Source: Terriglobia bacterium (GTDB lineage Bacteria > Acidobacteriota > Terriglobia > Versatilivoradales > Versatilivoraceae). From it: DNA of 64,000 nt. Shown here piece after piece: positions 6,652 through 16,249 of the stretch (position 1 is its first letter; each line of letters begins with the position of its first letter). The notes below the pieces were generated by a model that saw only the letters and a list, made by a program, of their open reading frames with translations, was not told where the DNA came from and searched no databases. The stretch lies in contig OX638355.1 of assembly GCA_951813285.1 (NCBI GenBank), forward strand, positions 494,501 to 558,500, in the 5' to 3' direction. Both the position numbers and the translations under genes were made by a program.

Positions 6652-9237
6652 ATGAGATCCCCATCTCCCGTTGTTCTGTTGGCGTGCAGTCTGGTCCTGA
6701 CCGGCCTCTTCTTCGAGGTGCGCCCCGCCTCGGCGCAGGCGCAGTTGGAGTGCTCTCGTCCGGAAGGTGTTGCGGAGGCCCCCACCCCCAGCATCACGGC
6801 CGCCGAGGTGGCAGCCAACCCGACCCCCGAAAACCTGAAGCAGTTTGCTCTGGAGGCAAAAAACTACGGCGACGGCCTCGACCATGCCGCGTTGGCCTAT
6901 GTCATATGCCATTTCAAGCAGGAAGGGGGAGATTGGAAATCCGGTTCCATCTACATGACTTCGCTGACTTTCCTGGCTGGGGGCAGAGTGGAAATTCACG
7001 CCGGAAACATGGCCTTCGGAGGCAGGAAAGTCCGTGAGGACGTCTTCATGGCCATTGCTGCCGCGACCGGCTTCGATCCGGAAACTCAAATGTTCACCAA
7101 GCCGGACGGCGACGTCTTGCCGGAGGAGCTGGGAGGCTACGCAGTCGGAATGCATGTCAGTTTCGGTCCCATACAGTTCCCGTTAATCATGACGGCCGGC
7201 CTGGATCTGCAGGAGACTCACCTGGTGCACGAAGTCTTCGATCCCGCCGACGCCCCGGAGGTCACCGCCAGTGAGGTGGTGGACCGGGAGAGCCTGAAGA
7301 CCTTCGTGAATGGCGCGATCGATCGCCTCGGAGAACTGTTCGCGACGGAGGGCTTGGGTGGCCTTACCAAAGCCAAGGCCGTTTTCAGAGAGGAGAACGG
7401 GCCTTGGAGAGAAGGTTCGGTCTACCTCTTCACCCTGGATGCTACCGGCTACGTTTGGTTTCACGGGGCATTTCCGCATCAGTTCGAGTTCGTAGTCGCC
7501 ACCGGCAGATATATAGATGCCGTCACCGGAGAACCCATTTTCCCCAAGATCATCGAGGCAGCCCAATCAGACCCGGAGGGCGCCTTCATCACCTATCATT
7601 TCGACGATCCCGCCGATGACTCCGACAGCGCCGAGATTCCCAAGACTGTTTTTGTGCGCCAGCACACCTACCCGGGGTTTGGCTTACCTTTTATCTTTGG
7701 CTCCGGCTTCTATACGAGAACAGGTCCGCCGGACACCATGACCCAGTTCGTCCCGGTGGTACTGAGCGCGGGAGGTAAGAACAACTCCCACTTCACTTCG
7801 GAGCTGGCCCTGACCAACCGGGGTTCCGATGCGGCCATGCTCAACTTCACCTACACGGCTGATCGGGGCGGGGGCAGCGGCGCCACCACCGACATGCTCG
7901 GCCCCTACCAGCAGATGATCGCCTCCAACGCCATCGACTATCTCAGGAGCCTCGACGTTCCCATTCCCGAAACCGGCAGCCGGGTCGGGACCTTGCGGGT
8001 GGATGTCTCGGGTTCTTCCGACACCAGCGTGGTGGTCCGGACCACCACCCCCACGGCCGTCCCCGAAGGGCGGGCCGGACTGGCCTATCTGGGGGTTCCC
8101 GAAACTATGGGATTCCACGAGGAAGCCGTCTACCTGTGCGGGCTGCGCGACAACCCGGGGGACCGCTCCAACGTGGCCGTTCAGAACATGGGGTCGGAGG
8201 GTTCCGTCACCTTGAGGATCACGGCCTTTTCCGGGGATCCGACCGATCCCAGCGGCGAAATGGTGTGGGAAGACACGCTGCAACCTGGAGAGTTTCACCA
8301 GGAAAACGGAGTGCTGATGGGAGCTGGTAAGGCCGCACCTATCGGACTCACCTTTGGGGGCGGCTACGTGAAAGTAGAGCGGGTGGAGGGAACGGCCCCC
8401 TTCTATGCCTACGGGGTCATCAACGACAACGCCAACTCGGACGGCTCCTTTGTCTTTCCGGTGAGCGCCGGCTCGCTGGAGGGAGCCATGGGGCAGACCC
8501 TGCCGGCCCTGGTGGAGAGCGGAGCCTTCACCACCGAACTGACCCTGACCAACTTCTCGGACCAGCTGAAAGTCCTGATGTTCAGCGCCACCGACGAAAA
8601 AATCCAGACGGCGGACAACACAGCCGGATTCGGTCCGGTGCAGATAGGCCCCGGCCACCAGTACATCATTCCCGATGCGCTCCAGTTTGCGCGCCAAGCG
8701 TACCAACTCGATGTGCCCACCGGCCTGGTGGCACCCCTGAACGTCCACGCGGTCGGGGGAGACCTGAGCGGGGTGGTGATCGGAGCCCGGGTGGTGGCGC
8801 AGGCGGACACGCAAGACCCGAGCAAGGGGCAGTACGGCGTCTTCTACACGGCGGTGCCCCAGGGCATGGGTTTCACCGGCAGCGCCTGGGTGGACGGGTT
8901 GCAGCAGAACGAGGAGAACCGCAGCAACCTGGCCCTGATCAACACCGGAGAGGTCGACGACCAGGACATCGTCTTCGAGATCGACATCTACGACGGGGAG
9001 ACGACCACGCTGAGCAAGACCGTTACCATGGGGGAGGAAGACAAGCTCGTGGTCCCGGCCAAGGGTTTCAAGCAGATCGACCAGGTGCTGAAGCATGCCC
9101 CGGGAACCACTCAGGGCTACGTTCGGATCCGCAGGGTCTCGGGCGCCAACCCCTTCCTGGCTTACGGGGTGGTCAACGACGGCGGAGCCCCGGGTCAGAG
9201 AACCGGTGACGGCGCCTATATCCCGGCAAGGGAGTAG
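6652..9237 (+). CDS. Secreted double Cache-like protein with two C-terminal ~230-aa repeats (paralogue 2)
   Basis: An 861-aa paralogue of the preceding gene with AAGGAG before ATG 6652 and a signal peptide ending RPASAQA. Residues ~45-190 and ~205-365 are two Cache-like units. The second is the better one: VFREENGPWREGSVYLFTLD, then a ligand-pocket-like DAVTGEPIFPKIIEAA, an A-rich helix and YHFDDPADDS. The C-terminal ~490 residues are the same duplicated module as in paralogue 1, nearly identical to it. In bacteria Cache domains normally sense extracellular small molecules as part of receptors. Here there is no transmembrane or signalling output domain, so a secreted binding protein is my inference. 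Confidence 0.8.
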   Translation: MRSPSPVVLLACSLVLTGLFFEVRPASAQAQLECSRPEGVAEAPTPSITAAEVAANPTPENLKQFALEAKNYGDGLDHAALAYVICHFKQEGGDWKSGSIYMTSLTFLAGGRVEIHAGNMAFGGRKVREDVFMAIAAATGFDPETQMFTKPDGDVLPEELGGYAVGMHVSFGPIQFPLIMTAGLDLQETHLVHEVFDPADAPEVTASEVVDRESLKTFVNGAIDRLGELFATEGLGGLTKAKAVFREENGPWREGSVYLFTLDATGYVWFHGAFPHQFEFVVATGRYIDAVTGEPIFPKIIEAAQSDPEGAFITYHFDDPADDSDSAEIPKTVFVRQHTYPGFGLPFIFGSGFYTRTGPPDTMTQFVPVVLSAGGKNNSHFTSELALTNRGSDAAMLNFTYTADRGGGSGATTDMLGPYQQMIASNAIDYLRSLDVPIPETGSRVGTLRVDVSGSSDTSVVVRTTTPTAVPEGRAGLAYLGVPETMGFHEEAVYLCGLRDNPGDRSNVAVQNMGSEGSVTLRITAFSGDPTDPSGEMVWEDTLQPGEFHQENGVLMGAGKAAPIGLTFGGGYVKVERVEGTAPFYAYGVINDNANSDGSFVFPVSAGSLEGAMGQTLPALVESGAFTTELTLTNFSDQLKVLMFSATDEKIQTADNTAGFGPVQIGPGHQYIIPDALQFARQAYQLDVPTGLVAPLNVHAVGGDLSGVVIGARVVAQADTQDPSKGQYGVFYTAVPQGMGFTGSAWVDGLQQNEENRSNLALINTGEVDDQDIVFEIDIYDGETTTLSKTVTMGEEDKLVVPAKGFKQIDQVLKHAPGTTQGYVRIRRVSGANPFLAYGVVNDGGAPGQRTGDGAYIPARE
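7907..8942 (+). repeat. 1,036-bp direct repeat, copy 2
   Basis: Partner of 5005-6040 in which I saw no difference. Both copies lie in the same reading frame of paralogous genes, so recombination between them would leave one fused, still open gene and delete 2,902 bp. Confidence 0.92.
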
Positions 9238-9278
9238 GCCGCCAGCCCCCTACTACACCGCCGTGGCGGCATCCCCGC

Positions 9279-9307
9279 GGGAGCGCGCGCGTCCCGCCCG
9301 CGCTCCC
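9279..9307. terminator. Intergenic GC hairpin after the secreted-protein pair
   Basis: GGGAGCGCG (9279-9287) pairs perfectly with CGCGCTCCC (9299-9307) across an 11-nt loop, 42 bp after the TAG of the upstream gene. There is no T-tract, so it could be a factor-assisted terminator or a dispersed REP-like palindrome rather than a classic intrinsic terminator. Confidence 0.4.
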
Positions 9308-9417
9308 CGGAAGCCATCATCCCTTGACATCGCCGGACCAAGAACAAAAAATTACAGAAGAACCTGGGCGTCGCCTGTCGTTGAAAGAGGTCCATCTGTT
9401 TTTCTATAGGTCTATTC

Positions 9418-12400
9418 GTGTTAATTCGTGTCCATTCGTGGTTCGCCTTTCCTTCCATCCTCCTCACCGGACTGGCGCTTTCCTCCGCTGCCTCCGGTGC
9501 TGAGCGAAGCGACCTACCCACCTTCAAAGCGGACGTTCTGCCGATCCTTGCCGAAAACTGCCTGATGTGCCACGGCCAGGAACCGAGGCAGGGAGAGTTG
9601 GACTTGCAGTCGGCGGCGGCCCTGCTCCAGGGCGGCCAATCGGGCCCGGCCATCGTGGCCGGCAGCCCCGATCGAAGCCTGATCATGGAGAAGCTGGTCA
9701 GCGGGCAGATGCCGCCCGGCGAGGCCAGGCTTTCACCCGAGGATATCGACCGCATCCGCCGCTGGATCGAGCGCGGCGCCCCCAGGGAATACGGCCGGAC
9801 TGCCGATGGAGACGTATCCCCCCATTCAGGCCTTCCCGCCGTCAGCGAAAAGGACGTACTGCCCATCTTCCAGGTGCGCTGCGTGGCCTGCCACGGCAAG
9901 CGGCGCCAGGAGGCCGGGCTGGACCTGCGGACACGGGCTTCCAGGCTGAAGGGCGGCCGCTCCGGTCCGGCCGTTCTTCCCGGAGATCCCGACCAGAGCC
10001 CGATCATCCAAAAGATCGAGTCGGGGGAAATGCCGCCGGTGGAGATGCAGTTGGCCAACTCGGTGCGGCCTCCCACCGCCGCCGAGCTGCAGTTGTTGCG
10101 CCGCTGGATTGCCGGCGGCGCCCCTTCCGACCCGCCGATTTCCGCGACCGCGGAAGGCAATGGTGGCCCCACCGTGACCGAGGAGGACCGCAAGTTCTGG
10201 TCCTTCCAACCCCCGGTCCGCCCGCCCGTGCCTGAAGTCCTGTCAAGCCGGCTTGTGCGGACGCCGGTGGATGCCTTCCTGCTGGCCAGGCTGGAGGCCA
10301 GGGGGTTGAGCTTCTCGCCGCCGGCCTCCCGGCTGCGGCTGTTGCGGCGGGCCTACCTGGACCTGGTGGGGATGCCCCCCTCCGCCGCCGAAGTCGAAGC
10401 CTACCTGCAGGACCGGCGGCCGGATGCCTACGAGCGCATGATCGAGAGCCTGTTGAGCTCCAGTCACTACGGCGAGCGCTGGGGGCGGTACTGGCTGGAC
10501 CTGGCCGGCTACTCCGACTCGGAAGGCTTCGGAGCCCACGACCGCTTCCGGCCCTACGCCTGGCGCTACCGCGATTACGTGATCCGGTCCTTCAACCGGG
10601 ACAAGCCCTACTCGCAGTTTCTGATGGAGCAGATCGCCGGGGACGAACTGGCCGACTACCGCAAGGAACAGGTGACCCCGGAGCTGATCGACCGGCTGGC
10701 GGCCACCGGGTTTCTTCGGACCACCCCCGATCCGACCGATGCCCCCGAGAGGGGGTTCATTGCCGAGCGCATGAACATCATCGCCGACGAGATCGAGGTC
10801 CTGACCTCGGCCGTGATGGGCCTCACCGTGAAGTGCGCCCGCTGCCACGACCACAAGTACGACCCCATCCCCCAAAAAGATTACTACCGCCTGAGCGCCA
10901 TTTTTCAGACCAGCTACGATCCCTACGAATGGCTTCCGCCCAAGAAGCGAAGGATCCCCATCGGGCTGGAACGAGAGAATGAGGAAGTGGCGGCTCACAA
11001 CCGGCCCTTGAAGGCCGAGATTCGCTCCCTGGAAAAAGGTCTGCTCAAGGAGGCGGTCCCCTTCCTCGACAAGCTGCTGGAAGAGCGATTGGCCAACTTG
11101 CCGGAGGCGCTACGCCAGGAACTGCGCGCCCTGGCCCATACCCCGCAAGACTATCAGGGAGGAGAACTCAGCCGAAAATTCCTGGTGGTCCGGGAGCTAC
11201 CGGAAGATGAAAGCTCCCAGGTGCGCCGCTATCTGGCCGGGAAGTTCAAGAAAACGCTGCAGATTGGACTGGCCGACCTGAATCGCCGCTTCCCCGAGTT
11301 CGGCCCCAAGACCGAGAGCCTTCGCAAGCAGTTGGACGAGGTCAAGGGCAAGCTGCGTACCGAGCCCTATGTCCGGGCGCTCATGGATACCGGAGGCCGA
11401 CCCTCGACCACCTTCCTGCTGAAACGGGGCAACCACCTGTCACCCGGAGATGCGGTGACTCCGGGCGTCCCGGCCGTCCTGACCACCGGTCTGACCCCCT
11501 ATCGGGTCGACCCCCTGAAGCACGCCCAGGAATCCAGCGGCCGCCGCCTGGCGCTGGCGCGCTGGCTGACCCAGCCCGGACATCCGCTGACCTCACGGGT
11601 CCTGGTGAACCAGGTCTGGCTCAGACACTTCGGCCGGGGACTTGTCCCCAGCCCCTCCAACTTCGGGCGATCGGGGGAGCCTCCCACCCATCCCCGGCTG
11701 CTGGACTGGCTGGCCACAGAATTCGTCAACCGGGGCTGGAGCATCAAGGCCCTCCACCGGATCATGATGACCTCCACCGCCTATCGTCAGACCTCACGGA
11801 TCGGCCCGGAGGCCCTGGAACTCGACCCTGAAAATATCCTTCTGTCTCGAATGCGGAGAGGACGGATGGATGCCGAGGCCCTCTACGACTCCATCCTGAA
11901 GGTTACGGGGCGACTGGACCCGACGCCCTTCGGACCGGCCGACGCGCTGGAAACCAAACCCAACAAGGAGGTGGTTGCCAAGGGCTCCAGGGCGGGCTTC
12001 CGCCGCAGCATCTACACCCAGCAGCGCCGCTACGATCCGGTATCCCTGCTGGAAGCCTACGACCTGCCTCGAATGACTCCCAATTGCGTGGAGCGCGAGA
12101 ACTCGACCGTGGCTACCCAGGCCCTGCACATGATGAACGGCACCACCGTATGGGAGCACTCCCGCTACATGGCAGGCAGGATCATCGACCGGGTCGGCTA
12201 CGACCCCAGGCGCCAGATCGGTCAAGCCTACCTGCAGGCCCTGTCCCGAGAGCCGACCGAGTGGGAACTGGAGCGCAGCCGGGCCGCCCTGGAGCAGTTC
12301 GCCGGCCACTGGAAATCCCGCCTGCGCGACGACCGCGCCCCGACACCCGTCCACTGGGCCGCCCAGTGGCGAGCCCTGTCCAGTTTGTGTCATACTCTTT

Positions 12401-12432
12401 TGAATTCGGCCGAGTTCAGCTTCGTGGATTGA
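9418..12432 (+). CDS. PSD1-type protein: double cytochrome c, DUF1549, DUF1553
   Basis: A 1,004-aa exported protein. GTG 9418 is the only in-frame start between the upstream stop (9382-9384) and the signal peptide (FPSILLTGLALSSAASGA). Two planctomycete-type cytochrome c modules contain CLMCH (about residue 43) and CVACH (about residue 155). DUF1549 (residues ~270-480, ending in the CARCHDHKYDPIPQKDYY signature) and DUF1553 (from ~700, VLVNQVWLRHFGRGLV) follow. Members of this family are probably periplasmic redox proteins that always travel with a DUF1501 partner, as here. The substrate is unknown. The GTG lies inside a short iterated sequence (ATTCGTGTTAATTCGTG), and the ribosome site is weak (AGG). 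Confidence 0.9.
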   Translation: MLIRVHSWFAFPSILLTGLALSSAASGAERSDLPTFKADVLPILAENCLMCHGQEPRQGELDLQSAAALLQGGQSGPAIVAGSPDRSLIMEKLVSGQMPPGEARLSPEDIDRIRRWIERGAPREYGRTADGDVSPHSGLPAVSEKDVLPIFQVRCVACHGKRRQEAGLDLRTRASRLKGGRSGPAVLPGDPDQSPIIQKIESGEMPPVEMQLANSVRPPTAAELQLLRRWIAGGAPSDPPISATAEGNGGPTVTEEDRKFWSFQPPVRPPVPEVLSSRLVRTPVDAFLLARLEARGLSFSPPASRLRLLRRAYLDLVGMPPSAAEVEAYLQDRRPDAYERMIESLLSSSHYGERWGRYWLDLAGYSDSEGFGAHDRFRPYAWRYRDYVIRSFNRDKPYSQFLMEQIAGDELADYRKEQVTPELIDRLAATGFLRTTPDPTDAPERGFIAERMNIIADEIEVLTSAVMGLTVKCARCHDHKYDPIPQKDYYRLSAIFQTSYDPYEWLPPKKRRIPIGLERENEEVAAHNRPLKAEIRSLEKGLLKEAVPFLDKLLEERLANLPEALRQELRALAHTPQDYQGGELSRKFLVVRELPEDESSQVRRYLAGKFKKTLQIGLADLNRRFPEFGPKTESLRKQLDEVKGKLRTEPYVRALMDTGGRPSTTFLLKRGNHLSPGDAVTPGVPAVLTTGLTPYRVDPLKHAQESSGRRLALARWLTQPGHPLTSRVLVNQVWLRHFGRGLVPSPSNFGRSGEPPTHPRLLDWLATEFVNRGWSIKALHRIMMTSTAYRQTSRIGPEALELDPENILLSRMRRGRMDAEALYDSILKVTGRLDPTPFGPADALETKPNKEVVAKGSRAGFRRSIYTQQRRYDPVSLLEAYDLPRMTPNCVERENSTVATQALHMMNGTTVWEHSRYMAGRIIDRVGYDPRRQIGQAYLQALSREPTEWELERSRAALEQFAGHWKSRLRDDRAPTPVHWAAQWRALSSLCHTLLNSAEFSFVD

Positions 12433-12433
12433 A

Positions 12434-13933
12434 ATGGTTGTGCGGCGCCAGTCCCCTCCAAAACCGGAACACGGGATGAAACAGACATCCCCAACCGACA
12501 GCCCCCGGCTTTCGCGGCGGGAGTGGTTCGCCCGCTCGGGGTCCCTGCTCTACGGCACCGCCCTGGCCTCGATCCTGGGCAAGGAGCTGTTCCCCACCGA
12601 TCCCCTGCTGGCTTCCGGCGGCCAGAGCTACGATCTGAGGCCCCGGACTCCCCATTTCGACCCCAAGGCCAAGGCCGTCATCCACCTGTTCATGAACGGG
12701 GGCCCCAGCCAGGTGGACCTGTTCGACCCCAAGCCGCTGCTCCGGAAATATGCCGGCACCGTTCCCAACCGCGACCTGACCTCGGACATCACCTCTCCCA
12801 CCCAATCGGGAGGACTGCTGCCCTCGCCCTACAGCTTCTCGAGGCACGGGCAGTCGGGCATGGAGCTGTCGGAGCTGCTGCCCCATCTGGCCACCCGCGT
12901 GGACGACATCGCCCTGATCCGCTCCATGTACGGGGCCCACTTCAACCACGAGCCCGCCATTTTCTTCATGCAGACGGGACGCACCGTCGCCACCCGCCCC
13001 TCGGTAGGCGCCTGGGTCGCCTACGGGCTGGGAACCGAGAACCGGAACCTGCCGGCCTACGTGGTGCTGGACGATCCCAAGGGGCTGCCGGTCAACGGCA
13101 TCGCCAACTGGCAGTCGGCCTGGCTGCCGCCGGTCTATCAGGGCACCCGGTTCCGCGCCGAGGGACCTCCGGTGCTGAATCTGGATCCCCGCCCCGAATG
13201 GCCGGCCCCGCTGGCCAAGGCCCAGCGGTCGCTGCTGCATGACCTGGACCGGGCCCATCGCCGGGAGCGTCCTCACGAATCCTACCTGGAGGGACGGATC
13301 GCCAGCTACGAACTGGCCGCGCGCATGCAACTGGCAGCCAGCGATGCCCTGGATCTTTCCAAGGAAACCGATAAAACACGGGAGATGTACGGCCTCAACC
13401 GGGAGGAAACAGCCTCCTACGGGAGACGCTGCCTCATGGCCCGCCGGCTGGTGGAGCGGGGAGTCCGGTTCGTGCAGCTCTACATCGAGAGCCAGATCTG
13501 GGATGCCCACAGCGATCTGGACAAGATGCTGCGCTACAGTTGCGGCAAGACCGACCTACCCGTGGCCGCCCTGCTGACCGATCTCAAGCAGCGCGGCCTG
13601 CTGGATTCCACCCTGGTGGTATGGGGAGGCGAGTTCGGACGCCTGCCGCTGTCGCAGACCCAGGCCTCCGGCGTCTCCGGCCGCGACCACGGCCCCAGCG
13701 GCTTCAGTGTCTGGATGGCCGGCGGCGGCGTCCAGGGCGGCACCACCTACGGAGCCACCGACGAGTTCGGACACAAGGCCGTGGAGAACCGGGTCAGCGT
13801 CCACGATTTCCACGCCACCATCCTGCACCAGCTCGGCATGAACTTCCGCGATCTGGCCTACGAGCGCCACGGCCTGCACGAGCGCCTCACCGATCAGTTC
13901 CCCGCCCGCGTCGTCTCCGAAGTACTGGTCTGA
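12434..13933 (+). CDS. DUF1501 family protein, Tat-exported
   Basis: A 499-aa DUF1501 protein of the sulfatase/alkaline-phosphatase-like superfamily. It starts 1 bp after the stop of the PSD1 gene; ATG 12476 is an equally plausible start 14 codons later. A twin-arginine signal (SRREWFARSG) directs folded export. Family landmarks are HLFMNGGPSQVDLFDPK near residue 90, IALIRSMYGAHFNHEP, and the C-terminal VVWGGEFGRLPL and GRDHGPSGFSVWMAGGGV. DUF1501 and PSD1 proteins are almost always co-encoded; function is not established. It is translationally coupled to its neighbour by spacing. Confidence 0.9.
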   Translation: MVVRRQSPPKPEHGMKQTSPTDSPRLSRREWFARSGSLLYGTALASILGKELFPTDPLLASGGQSYDLRPRTPHFDPKAKAVIHLFMNGGPSQVDLFDPKPLLRKYAGTVPNRDLTSDITSPTQSGGLLPSPYSFSRHGQSGMELSELLPHLATRVDDIALIRSMYGAHFNHEPAIFFMQTGRTVATRPSVGAWVAYGLGTENRNLPAYVVLDDPKGLPVNGIANWQSAWLPPVYQGTRFRAEGPPVLNLDPRPEWPAPLAKAQRSLLHDLDRAHRRERPHESYLEGRIASYELAARMQLAASDALDLSKETDKTREMYGLNREETASYGRRCLMARRLVERGVRFVQLYIESQIWDAHSDLDKMLRYSCGKTDLPVAALLTDLKQRGLLDSTLVVWGGEFGRLPLSQTQASGVSGRDHGPSGFSVWMAGGGVQGGTTYGATDEFGHKAVENRVSVHDFHATILHQLGMNFRDLAYERHGLHERLTDQFPARVVSEVLV

Positions 13934-13950
13934 GCCAACCCTCTCCTGGC

Positions 13951-14664
13951 TCAACCCTTTTCCACGACCCCGCGCCTCCTGGCGACGCGGTCCATCACGT
14001 AGAAAGGCGCGTAGGCCACCGCGAATAAGAACCAGGCCAGCACCGCCACCGACAGCATGTACCAGGGCCAGGGACCCAGATAGTCCAAGAGACTGGCTCC
14101 GGCCGGTTTAAAGCGCATATAGACATAGTTGGTATCGATCAGATAGTTGAGGGGGAAGATCAGGACAAAGCAGTAGATGGCGGTGATGAGGTAGACCCGC
14201 ACCATCGAGCTTGGAAACGGTCGAAAACGGAAGACCAGGGTTGCGTAGAGCGCTCCCAGGATGATGAGTCCATGGGTGAAGAAATAGCTCAGGTAAAGGG
14301 GATGGGGAAAGGGTTCCTCCAGATCGGGAGTGAGGATGGCCTGCAGCGTTCCGCTGAATCCCCAGAAGTAGGCCAGTTCGTAGGACAGGCGGTTCCGCGA
14401 CAACAGCAACACCGCCGTCGCCATAATGGCGGTGCTGCACAAGTGGAAGGGCAGCACGTCGGCGAATCGGTGATCGTAAACCGTGATCCTGATCCAGGCC
14501 TTGACGATTTCGTGAGCCACCACAAAGAGGCCCAGCCCCACTGCCACCTGGATGCCCCGGCGCTCGGAGCAGTGGCGGCGCACCCACAGGGGCAAAAGCA
14601 CGCTGATCCCAAACACCACCGCCATGGTCAACAGATGGGAAGGACCGAAGAGAACGAAGTTCAT
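13951..14664 (-). CDS. TIGR02206 (YwaF/TMEM164-like) membrane protein
   Basis: A 237-aa integral membrane protein with about seven helices. It carries the family signature LPFHLCSTAIMATAVLLL, followed by AYFWGFSGTLQAILTPDL and FFTHGLIILGALYATLVF. Length and motif order match TIGR02206/YwaF proteins. A distant eukaryotic relative, TMEM164, is an acyltransferase, but the bacterial role is unknown. It is convergent with the DUF1501 gene, with 17 bp between the stops. The 297 bp upstream (14665-14961) shows no convincing gene. Confidence 0.85.
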   Translation of the reverse strand: MNFVLFGPSHLLTMAVVFGISVLLPLWVRRHCSERRGIQVAVGLGLFVVAHEIVKAWIRITVYDHRFADVLPFHLCSTAIMATAVLLLSRNRLSYELAYFWGFSGTLQAILTPDLEEPFPHPLYLSYFFTHGLIILGALYATLVFRFRPFPSSMVRVYLITAIYCFVLIFPLNYLIDTNYVYMRFKPAGASLLDYLGPWPWYMLSVAVLAWFLFAVAYAPFYVMDRVARRRGVVEKG

Positions 14665-14961
14665 GAGGCAGAAAACCAGTTTAACGAAACCCGGGCATTG
14701 TTCCCGATAGGCCCATGAAGGTTCATTGTTCCACTCTCCTATGGTTTGCCCGGTACGGCGGGGACTGGACCGACCGGAACCACGAGCCCTCCCAATGGAC
14801 CAGAATTCTCCGAAATTAGCAAGGGCTTCCGGCCATGCTGCGCAGCTTCACGCCCCGCGGAGCCGCAACAGGCTCCGTCGAGCGGTGGTTCGTGGTAGGA
14901 TTCGGAGTCTGGCAGTCAGCGGGCGCGGCCTGAGATAACTTCTGAACCCGAAGGAAAGCCC

Positions 14962-15720
14962 ATGACGGAACGGGAGAAGGTGGCCATTGTGACCGGAGCC
15001 GGAACCGGGATCGGCAGAGCTGCCTCGACGCACCTGTTGGAGGCAGGCTACCGGGTGGTCCTGGCCGGCCGACGCCGGGAGCCCCTGGAGGAAGTGGCAG
15101 CCCAGGCCGACCCCTCGGCCGATAGGACCCTGGTGGTGCCCACCGACGTGGGGTCCCCTGCCTCCGTCCGCGCCCTGTTCGACCGGTGTCGTGAGAGGTT
15201 CGGCCGGCTCGACCTGCTCTTCAACAACGCGGGAATCGGAGCCCTTCCGAAACTCCTGGAGGACCTGAGTGCGGATGAGTGGCAGGCGGTGCTGGACACC
15301 AACCTGACCGGCTCCTTCCTCTGCACTCAGCAGGCTTTTGAAATCATGAAGAGCCAGACGCCCCGGGGCGGTCGTATCATCAACAATGGCTCCGTCTCGG
15401 CCCAGGTACCCCGACCCAACTCGGCTCCCTACACCGCCACCAAGCACGCCATCACCGGTTTGACCCGCTCCACCTCGCTGGATGGGCGCAAGTACGATAT
15501 CGCCTGCAGCCAGATCGACATCGGCAACGCCGCCACCCCCATGACGGCCAAGTCCAAAGACGGCGCGCTCCAGGCCCACGGGGCCGTCGTGGTGGAGCCC
15601 ACCATGGATGCCGACCACGTGGCCCGGGCCGTGGTCTACATCGCCGAGCTGCCGCTGGACGCCAACGTGCAGTTCATGACCGTGATGGCCACCAAGATGC
15701 CCTACATCGGTAGAGGGTAA
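14962..15720 (+). CDS. SDR family NAD(P)-dependent oxidoreductase
   Basis: A 252-aa classical short-chain dehydrogenase. The dinucleotide-binding motif TGAGTGIG is at residues 13-20, NNAG near residue 90, and the catalytic Ser and YTATK near residues 145-161. The segment after the active site ([14 protein letters not shown]) suits alcohols or keto-sugars, but the substrate cannot be assigned. GAAGGAAAGCCC precedes the ATG. It heads a forward run (VOC, RraA-like, GH172-like, nitrilase, sugar dehydrogenase) that looks like a catabolic cluster. Confidence 0.9.
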   Translation: MTEREKVAIVTGAGTGIGRAASTHLLEAGYRVVLAGRRREPLEEVAAQADPSADRTLVVPTDVGSPASVRALFDRCRERFGRLDLLFNNAGIGALPKLLEDLSADEWQAVLDTNLTGSFLCTQQAFEIMKSQTPRGGRIINNGSVSAQVPRPNSAPYTATKHAITGLTRSTSLDGRKYDIACSQIDIGNAATPMTAKSKDGALQAHGAVVVEPTMDADHVARAVVYIAELPLDANVQFMTVMATKMPYIGRG

Positions 15721-15736
15721 AGGAAGGGAGTACACC

Positions 15737-16114
15737 ATGGCGGATTCGACCAACCCGGTTCACTGGTTCGAGATTTCAGTCAACGACATGGACCGGGCCA
15801 GGAAGTTCTACGAAAACGTGCTGGAAATCCAGCTCGGCCTCCACCAGGTGGAGTCCACCCTGATGGCCTGGTTCCCCACGACCGAGGGAGGTGCCGGATG
15901 CAGCGGTGCGCTGCTCAAATCAGAGGGGCGAACGCCCTCCCACGACGGAACCATGATCTACTTTTCGGTCCCGGACATCGAAGCGGTGCTGGCCAGGGTG
16001 GAGGCCAACGGCGGCAGGACGCTCACCCCCAAAACCGATATCGGGGAGTATGGTTTCTACGCCTACTTTGAAGACACCGACGGGAACCGCGTGGGCGTGC
16101 ACTCGTCGGCCTGA
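15737..16114 (+). CDS. VOC family (glyoxalase/bleomycin-resistance fold) protein
   Basis: A 125-aa protein with two beta-alpha-beta-beta-beta halves typical of the vicinal oxygen chelate fold: HWFEISVNDMDRARKFYENV at the N-terminus and YFSVPDIEAVLARVEANGG in the second half, ending FEDTDGNRVGVHS. The His near residue 9 and the Glu/His positions of the second half are candidate metal ligands. It lies 16 bp after the SDR gene, so they are probably cotranscribed. The reaction cannot be inferred beyond the superfamily. Confidence 0.88.
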   Translation: MADSTNPVHWFEISVNDMDRARKFYENVLEIQLGLHQVESTLMAWFPTTEGGAGCSGALLKSEGRTPSHDGTMIYFSVPDIEAVLARVEANGGRTLTPKTDIGEYGFYAYFEDTDGNRVGVHSSA

Positions 16115-16249
16115 GCGGGAGGCGCAGGCGCCCTGGAGCGGCCGAACCGAGCAGAAGTTTATTGAATCGCAGCCTCCGCGCCCGTGGCAGGCCCGAAAGC
16201 GCTGATCCCAGGAAAACCCGTCAGGATAAATCAACTCAGGAGGAAGCCC

